DNA from: Rhodospirillaceae bacterium
GTDB lineage: Bacteria; Pseudomonadota; Alphaproteobacteria; Micavibrionales; UBA2020
Direction of reading: 5' to 3'
Length of the DNA: 5,373 nucleotides
NCBI GenBank assembly: GCA_003524565.1
Contig: DQGU01000131.1
Location: 1 to 5,373 of the forward strand
A program made the position numbers and the translations under genes. A model generated the notes under the pieces. That model was given only the letters and a program-made list of their open reading frames with translations. It searched no databases and was not told the DNA's origin. Positions 1 through 4,037 of this stretch are shown here, one piece after another (within the stretch, counting starts at the first letter, position 1; the number at the start of each line of letters is the position of its first letter).

Positions 1-686
1 TTGCCTCCGCATGGAAAGCCTTCGTTAATCAAAATTTTTTTGTCGAATCCGCCCGCGGGCGGCGTTTGCGCCGCGCCCGCAAGCCTATAGAGACCTGCCA
101 GCATTTGCTGGCGGATAACTTCGGGGTCGTTCATGACTTTGGCCTGACACATGACGCCACTTGAAAAAGACAGCATCTCGCCCGCAAGCTCCCGCCTGCG
201 CTCCGGCGTCTGCGCCGCATGCTCGGCCATATCGCCAAGGCAGCCGTCGAAATAAGCCGCGTGCAGGTCATAGATGTCTTTGATTTTTTCGCGGATGCGC
301 TCATCCTGCGTGCCCATTTCCTGCGCGGCGCTGGTATGGGGGCAGCCGCAGAGTTTTCCCTCCACCTCGAAATTGTAACGCTGGTAGGTATAGGCGGCGG
401 AGGCATAGCGGTGCAGACGCGCGAGCGGCGCGACATCGCGCTGGAAACATTTATCCAGCACCGCTTCGAACATCGACCATTTCCATGTATAGGCCGCAAG
501 CGCCAAATCGGTTTTGGAGGGGAAGTAGTGATAGAACGTGCCCTTTTTAATCTCCGCCGCTTTGCAAATATCATCCACGCTGACAGCGCCGTAGCTTTGC
601 TGCATCAGCATATCCGCCGCGGTCGCAATCAAACGGTCGCGGGTGGAGAGGGGCTCAAGGATGGAATCGGGCTCTGGAATCGTCAT
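1..686 (-). CDS. TetR/AcrR-family transcriptional repressor (3' end beyond window)
   Basis: The reverse-strand frame is open from an ATG at 686 to the left edge, giving 228 residues without a stop. The N-terminal DNA-binding domain is clear. It covers about residues 16-62 and contains the TetR recognition-helix signature, seen here as IKKGTFYHYFPSKTDLALAA (46-65). The C-terminal ligand domain carries GCPHTSAAQEMGTQDERIRE (114-133), the pattern seen in NemR/AcrR-like members. Cysteines lie at 41, 80, 113, 115, 149, 180 and 226, including a C-x-C at 113-115. The start fits because the HTH begins about 15 residues in and a TetR-type operator lies just upstream. No Shine-Dalgarno is visible. The frame is already longer than the usual 190-210 residues and has not ended. 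It is divergent from the arsenic operon, so it may control itself, a gene to the left, or the ars genes. The ligand cannot be read from the sequence. The family call is secure; the function is unknown. Confidence 0.9.
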   Translation of the reverse strand, partial: MTIPEPDSILEPLSTRDRLIATAADMLMQQSYGAVSVDDICKAAEIKKGTFYHYFPSKTDLALAAYTWKWSMFEAVLDKCFQRDVAPLARLHRYASAAYTYQRYNFEVEGKLCGCPHTSAAQEMGTQDERIREKIKDIYDLHAAYFDGCLGDMAEHAAQTPERRRELAGEMLSFSSGVMCQAKVMNDPEVIRQQMLAGLYRLAGAAQTPPAGGFDKKILINEGFPCGG

Positions 687-691
687 GACGC

Positions 692-721
692 AGGCTAACC
701 GACCAGTCGGTCGGTCGTCAA
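692..721 (-). promoter_or_regulatory. Candidate tetR promoter, possibly leaderless
   Basis: On the minus strand TTGACG (721-716) is followed after 18 bases by TAGCCT (697-692). The -35 matches five of six consensus bases; the -10 is poor (TAnnnT). Transcription would begin at about 685-686, on the A of the tetR ATG, which fits the missing Shine-Dalgarno. The spacer coincides exactly with the TetR-type operator. An alternative -10, TATAAA (735-730), lies further upstream but has no good -35. Confidence 0.35.
698..715. promoter_or_regulatory. TetR-type operator (autoregulatory)
   Basis: Arms ACCGACC (698-704) and GGTCGGT (709-715) form a perfect 7-base inverted repeat around a 4-base spacer. 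An offset dyad ACCGAC-CA-GTCGGT (698-711) overlaps it. This closely resembles the well-known GACCGACCGGTCGGTC class of TetR-family operators. It starts 12 bases upstream of the tetR ATG, as expected for autorepression. That the adjacent TetR binds it is an inference. Confidence 0.7.
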
Positions 722-755
722 TTGAAAGATTTATATGTCTGTTTTTAATAGATAT

Positions 756-773
756 TTTTAAGAGCGCTTAAAA
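756..773. promoter_or_regulatory. Central dyad in the divergent control region
   Basis: TTTTAAG (756-762) and CTTAAAA (767-773) flank AGCG, giving an 18-base near-palindrome in which 16 positions pair. It overlaps the candidate -35 of the arsR promoter (TTAAGA, 758-763). Its sequence differs from both the TetR-type and the ArsR-type dyads beside it. It could be a site for a third regulator or an accessory site. The dyad is seen directly; the role is unknown. Confidence 0.35.
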
Positions 774-787
774 TACCTTGCTATAAT
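758..787 (+). promoter_or_regulatory. arsR-operon promoter (sigma70-like)
   Basis: A perfect TATAAT -10 box lies at 782-787. The best -35 candidate is TTAAGA at 758-763, 18 bases upstream. The predicted start at about 794 gives a leader of roughly 19 bases before the arsR ATG at 813. The ArsR-type dyad at 791-814 covers the predicted start point, which is the usual repressor position. The -10 is convincing; the -35 is weak. Confidence 0.6.
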
Positions 788-790
788 TCA

Positions 791-814
791 ATATTTCTAG
801 AACAATAGAAATAT
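791..814. promoter_or_regulatory. Putative ArsR operator overlapping the arsR start codon
   Basis: ATATTTCTA (791-799) and TAGAAATAT (806-814) form a perfect 9-base inverted repeat with a 6-base spacer. It sits just downstream of the TATAAT box, and its right arm contains the first two bases of the arsR ATG (813-815). AT-rich dyads of this kind next to the promoter are typical targets of ArsR/SmtB winged-helix repressors. Binding by this ArsR is inferred from position. Confidence 0.65.
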
Positions 815-1199
815 GAACACAGAAAACGCCCTTTCCGCCTTTGCCGCCCTGTCGCAGGAAACCCGCCTGCAGATTTTCCGTTTGCTTGTCGAATACGGCG
901 GCAGCGGTGCGCCCGCCGGTACACTGGGGGAGCGGTTGAGCGTGCCTGCGAATACGTTGTCTTTCCACCTGTCGCATCTGTCGCGCGCAGGGCTGGTGCA
1001 GGCGGAGCGGCGCGGACGCTCCATCATCTACCGCGCCGATTTTACTTTTTTCACCGCGCTTATCCGCTTCATGGCGGAGAACTGCTGCCGCAGCGATGTG
1101 GCGCAGGTGCGCGACGATGCCCAAAGCGGCTGCGCGGTTATTGAACTGGCCGCCTGCTGCGCCCCCGCCACATTGACACCGCAAGGAGACAAAATATGA
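813..1199 (+). CDS. arsR: ArsR/SmtB-family arsenic-responsive repressor
   Basis: The 128-residue protein is a winged-helix repressor expected to hold the ars operon off until trivalent arsenic binds its cysteines. It starts with the family pattern FAALSQETRLQIFRLL (10-25). The recognition helix region (about 37-62) reads PANTLSFHLSHLSRAGLV, followed by a wing at 63-74. The C-x-C metal site of the E. coli ArsR recognition region is absent. Cysteines instead occur as vicinal pairs near the C-terminus, C91-C92 and C115-C116, plus C107, a layout closer to the AfArsR and SpArsR types. The start has no clear Shine-Dalgarno and lies inside the operator dyad, so initiation may be weak. The stop overlaps the arsI start (ATGA, 1196-1199). 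Family and role are secure from motifs and neighbours. Which arsenical it senses is open: arsenite or methylarsenite. Confidence 0.93.
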   Translation: MNTENALSAFAALSQETRLQIFRLLVEYGGSGAPAGTLGERLSVPANTLSFHLSHLSRAGLVQAERRGRSIIYRADFTFFTALIRFMAENCCRSDVAQVRDDAQSGCAVIELAACCAPATLTPQGDKI

Positions 1200-1687
1200 A
1201 ACGTCTGCACATTCACGTCGGCGTCGAGAACATCGACGATGCCATCCGTTTTTACAGCGCCCTGTTCGGCGCTGCACCCGTGAAAACAAAACAGGACTAT
1301 GCGAAGTGGATGCTGGACGACCCGCATGTGAATTTTGCGGTATCCACGCGCAGTGGCAAACGCGGCGTTGACCACCTCGGCATTCAGGTCGATAGCGCGG
1401 AGGAGCTGAACGCCCTGCGCACGCAGCTGTCGGCCGCCAATCTTTCCATGCACAGCGAAGGCGAAACCACTTGCTGCTATGCGCGGTCTGAAAAATCATG
1501 GGTGGAAGACCCCGCCGGCATGGCGTGGGAAGCCTATCACACCATGGAAGACGCGCAGATGTACGGCGACAAACCCGCCGCCACCGCGCAGGAAAGCGCC
1601 TGCTGCGCCCCGCCCGCTTCGGTCAAACCCGCGGCGATAAAAACCGCAGGCGGCGGCTGCGGCACATCCGGCAGCGGCTGCTGCTGA
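1196..1687 (+). CDS. arsI: ArsI-type C-As lyase (ArsI/CadI family dioxygenase-fold protein)
   Basis: The 163-residue protein has one vicinal-oxygen-chelate domain, about residues 1-118. Known ArsI enzymes use Fe(II) and O2 to cleave the carbon-arsenic bond of methylarsenite or trivalent aromatic arsenicals, releasing arsenite. Candidate metal ligands are H5 (H7 is less likely), H60 in GVDHLGIQV, and E112 in WEAYH. The vicinal pair C93-C94 in EGETTCCYARS matches the arsenic-binding pair of the family. A tail after residue 125 is rich in Ala and Pro, then Gly, and holds C136-C137, C155 and C162-C163. The start is supported by AGGAG (1184-1188) seven bases upstream and by overlap with the arsR stop. 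Its place before acr3 fits a path from methylarsenite to arsenite to export. Many ArsI/CadI relatives are annotated only by similarity, so catalytic activity is inferred and CadI-like metal binding remains an alternative. Confidence 0.85.
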   Translation: MKRLHIHVGVENIDDAIRFYSALFGAAPVKTKQDYAKWMLDDPHVNFAVSTRSGKRGVDHLGIQVDSAEELNALRTQLSAANLSMHSEGETTCCYARSEKSWVEDPAGMAWEAYHTMEDAQMYGDKPAATAQESACCAPPASVKPAAIKTAGGGCGTSGSGCC

Positions 1688-1706
1688 TAGCTGAAAAGAG
1701 ATAGAA

Positions 1707-2789
1707 ATGCCCCAACAAGAAACGATTGCCCGCTGCGGCGGCTGTCCACGGCGCCTGTCCGTACTCGACCGTTTTCTCACCCTGTGGATTTTCATGGCCA
1801 TGGCGGCAGGGGTATTGTCCGGCCATTTCATACCCGCCGCCCCCGCGCTGCTTGACCAACTTTCTATCGGCGGCACAAGCATCCCTATTGCTGCCGGATT
1901 GATTGCGATGATGTATCCGCCGCTCGCGCGGGTGCGCTATGAAACCCTGCCGCAGGTCTTTAAAAACAGAAAAGTGCTTGCCCTGTCGCTTTTGCAAAAC
2001 TGGGTGATTGGCCCGCTTTTGATGTTTGGGCTGGCTGCTCTTTTTCTGCGCGACTATCCCGAATACATGACCGGCGTTATCCTTATCGGCCTTGCACGCT
2101 GCATCGCGATGGTGATTGTCTGGAACCAGCTGGCGGAGGGCGATAACGAATACGTCGCAGGGCTGGTGGCGTTCAATAGCCTTTTCCAGCTGGCGTTTTT
2201 TAGTGTTTATGCGTGGTTTTTTCTTTCTGTTCTTCCGGCGTGGTGCGGCATTGCCACCAGCGCTGGCGATATCCCGTTCAGCGTCGTAGCGCAAAGCGTC
2301 GCGCTTTACCTTGGCGTGCCCTTCGCCGCGGGGTATTTGACGCGGCGTTATTTGCGCAGGCGCAAAGGCGACGTATGGTATGAAACCGTTTTCGTTGCCC
2401 GCACCGCACCGCTGACATTGGCCGCGCTGCTGTTTACCATCGCCGCGATGTTCACCCTGAAAGGCCACATGATAGTCGATTTGCCGCTGGATGCGCTGCG
2501 CATCGCGCTGCCGCTGGCGATTTATTTCGGCATCATGTTCGCCCTGAGCTTTTACATGGGACATCGCGCAAAAGTCGATTACGGACGCACGACCGCAGTC
2601 GCCTTCACGGCGGCCAGCAATAACTTCGAGCTTGCGATTGCGGTGGCTATCGCCGCTTTCGGCCTTGCCTCGCTCGTCGCTTTTGCCGCGGTCATCGGGC
2701 CCTTGGTCGAAGTGCCGGTGCTTGTGGCGCTTGTCGGATTTGCGCTGCGTTTCAAAAAACATTTCAAAACAGGAGCGACGCCGCCATGA
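1707..2789 (+). CDS. acr3: Arsenite efflux permease Acr3
   Basis: This 360-residue inner-membrane protein belongs to the ACR3 branch of the BASS transporter superfamily and exports arsenite using the proton motive force. Hydrophobic stretches from about residue 22 to 347 fit the ten-helix family topology, and the length is typical. Two diagnostic segments are present: GLARCIAMVIVWN (128-140), with C132, and SNNFELAIAVAIAAFG (304-319), with E308. These match the conserved Cys and Glu shown to be needed for transport in Acr3 of Alkaliphilus metalliredigens (C129 and E305, recalled from the literature). The N-terminus has an extra C-x-x-C (C10, C13) before the first helix. The gene starts 19 bases after arsI with AAGAG (1696-1700) as a plausible ribosome site. 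Its stop overlaps the arsC start by ATGA (2786-2789). Family and function are very likely. Confidence 0.95.
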   Translation: MPQQETIARCGGCPRRLSVLDRFLTLWIFMAMAAGVLSGHFIPAAPALLDQLSIGGTSIPIAAGLIAMMYPPLARVRYETLPQVFKNRKVLALSLLQNWVIGPLLMFGLAALFLRDYPEYMTGVILIGLARCIAMVIVWNQLAEGDNEYVAGLVAFNSLFQLAFFSVYAWFFLSVLPAWCGIATSAGDIPFSVVAQSVALYLGVPFAAGYLTRRYLRRRKGDVWYETVFVARTAPLTLAALLFTIAAMFTLKGHMIVDLPLDALRIALPLAIYFGIMFALSFYMGHRAKVDYGRTTAVAFTAASNNFELAIAVAIAAFGLASLVAFAAVIGPLVEVPVLVALVGFALRFKKHFKTGATPP

Positions 2790-3232
2790 GCCACCCCATC
2801 GAAGTACTTATTCTTTGCACAGGCAATTCCTGCCGCTCGGTGATGGCGGAGGCTTTGCTGAACCATCTGGGTCAAGGCCGGTTCAAGGCCTATAGCGCGG
2901 GCAGCAAACCGGCGGGGCATGTGCATGCAGGCGCGCTTGCAACCTTGAAGCGCCACGGCATCCCCGCAGGCACGCCCGCGAGCAAATCATGGGATGTTTT
3001 CGCGCATCAGCCGCTTGATATCGTGGTTACGGTCTGCGATTCCGCCGCCGCCGAAAGCTGCCCCGTTTTTCTGGGCACAAGCGGACAAAAGCCCCGCAAA
3101 TTGCACTGGCCGACGCCCGACCCCGCCCATGCCGCCGGAAGCCCCGACGAGATTGTGGAAGCTTTCGATACAGCCTTTTTTATGCTGAAAACGCGCATAG
3201 AACATCTGATAGCGGAAACGCCCGCCGTTTAA
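2786..3232 (+). CDS. arsC: Arsenate reductase, low-molecular-weight phosphatase family
   Basis: The 148-residue cytoplasmic enzyme reduces arsenate to arsenite, the form exported by Acr3. The P-loop CTGNSCRS (11-18) has the C-x5-R signature, with nucleophile C11 and R17. Two further cysteines, C84 and C92 in TVCDSAAAESCPVF, are placed like the redox relay pair of the pI258 enzyme (C82 and C89), with one more residue between them. D112-P113 in HWPTPDPA supplies the family's catalytic acid. This is the phosphatase-fold ArsC, unrelated to the glutaredoxin-type ArsC of plasmid R773. The start overlaps the acr3 stop, with AGGAG (2771-2775) ten bases upstream. It is the last gene of the operon and ends 13 bases from the convergent cysQ. 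A regenerating thiol partner (thioredoxin or mycothiol/glutathione system) is not encoded here; thioredoxin is the likeliest. Confidence 0.95.
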   Translation: MSHPIEVLILCTGNSCRSVMAEALLNHLGQGRFKAYSAGSKPAGHVHAGALATLKRHGIPAGTPASKSWDVFAHQPLDIVVTVCDSAAAESCPVFLGTSGQKPRKLHWPTPDPAHAAGSPDEIVEAFDTAFFMLKTRIEHLIAETPAV

Positions 3233-3245
3233 ATCACGCCTTCAA

Positions 3246-4037
3246 TCACGGCGCGAAAGCGACGAATTCGGGATTGAGGAAACGCTTGTCCGCCTTACCG
3301 TATTCAAGCGGTGCACCGCAAAGCTGCGTGACCTGCCCGCCCGCCGCGCGCAAAATCGCATCGCCCGCCGCCGTATCCCATTCGGACGTGGGGCCGAGGC
3401 GCGGATAGAAATCCGCCTCCCCCGCCGCAATCACGCAGAATTTAAGCGAGCTGGAGCGGTTGAGCATGTGCGCGACTTTTTTGTCTTTGAGAAAATCGCT
3501 CAATCGTTCGGGGTCGCCGTGGCGTTTGCTGGCGACGACGGTGATGCCCTCGGCGGGGGCGGGGCGCACGCGCATTTGTTTTGCAGGCTTGCCGTTATCC
3601 GACACAAAAGCCTGCGTGCCCGCGCCGTAGTAAAGCAGCCCCGATACGGGCGCGTAAATAACGCCCATGACGGGCACGAAGTTTTCAAGCAGCGCGATGT
3701 TGACGGTGAAATCACCGCCGCCGGTGATGAATTCCTTGGTGCCGTCCAGCGGATCCACCAGCCAGAAATCACCTTCGATCCGCGTCGTGCCGCAACGGCC
3801 CGCATCGGCGGCTTCTTCCGCGATAAATGGGATGGCGGAATCAATTTCCTTCAGGGCGCGCTCGATAATGACCTCCGCTTCCCGGTCGGCCAGCGTCACC
3901 GGCGATCCGTCGTCCTTCACTTCATGTGCGCAGCCTGATTCATCGAAATAATTCAACGTCGCATCCCCCGCCTCTACCGCGATACGCCGCACGACGTTGC
4001 ATAAGGCCGGCAGATGGTCGAATAATTTTGATGTCAT
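3246..4037 (-). CDS. cysQ: 3'(2'),5'-bisphosphate nucleotidase CysQ
   Basis: The 263-residue enzyme of the inositol monophosphatase fold hydrolyses PAP (and PAPS) to AMP (APS), clearing the by-product of sulfate assimilation. Family motifs occur in order: PVTLADREAE (46-55), the metal-binding FIAEEAAD (71-78) with E74, the core WLVDPLDGTKEFI (92-104) with D95 and D98, and the C-terminal WDTAAGDAIL (220-229) with D221. The whole set points to a Mg2+-dependent, Li+-sensitive phosphatase, and DGTKEF is typical of CysQ rather than inositol monophosphatases. An in-frame ATG at 4121 would add 28 residues wholly inside cysNC. I prefer 4037, which overlaps the cysNC stop by ATGA and has AAGGA six bases upstream. 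Translational coupling to cysNC fits its role downstream of PAPS. Confidence 0.93.
   Translation of the reverse strand: MTSKLFDHLPALCNVVRRIAVEAGDATLNYFDESGCAHEVKDDGSPVTLADREAEVIIERALKEIDSAIPFIAEEAADAGRCGTTRIEGDFWLVDPLDGTKEFITGGGDFTVNIALLENFVPVMGVIYAPVSGLLYYGAGTQAFVSDNGKPAKQMRVRPAPAEGITVVASKRHGDPERLSDFLKDKKVAHMLNRSSSLKFCVIAAGEADFYPRLGPTSEWDTAAGDAILRAAGGQVTQLCGAPLEYGKADKRFLNPEFVAFAP

Noticed and set aside
1..12. Possible start of another minus-strand gene at an ATG at 12 with GAAGG upstream
   Set aside because: Only three codons are visible, so it cannot be told from chance.
51..80. GC-rich hairpin (GCGGCG/CGCCGC with TTTG loop, 59-74) near the T-run at 35-41, as a terminator
   Set aside because: On the minus strand the stem is followed by an A-run, not a T-run, and it lies inside the open TetR frame.
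219..698. 159-residue plus-strand frame and a 147-residue minus-strand frame (131-574) in the TetR region
   Set aside because: Both are shadows. The frame starting at 686 on the minus strand carries the TetR HTH signature and is open to the window edge.
735..755. Imperfect dyad around TGTCTG...ATAGATAT, slightly like the ArsR-type site
   Set aside because: It has several mismatches and sits in AT-rich DNA where such matches arise easily; not strong enough to call a second ArsR site.
1623..2762. 379-residue open frame on the minus strand opposite acr3
   Set aside because: It is highly charged, low in hydrophobics and matches no family I know, while the opposite strand is an unmistakable Acr3. 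Long antisense frames are expected in GC-rich codon use.
3283..3310. CGCTTG/CAAGCG inverted repeat as an ars terminator
   Set aside because: The stem is six bases with a 16-base loop, has no T-run, and is within cysQ coding sequence.
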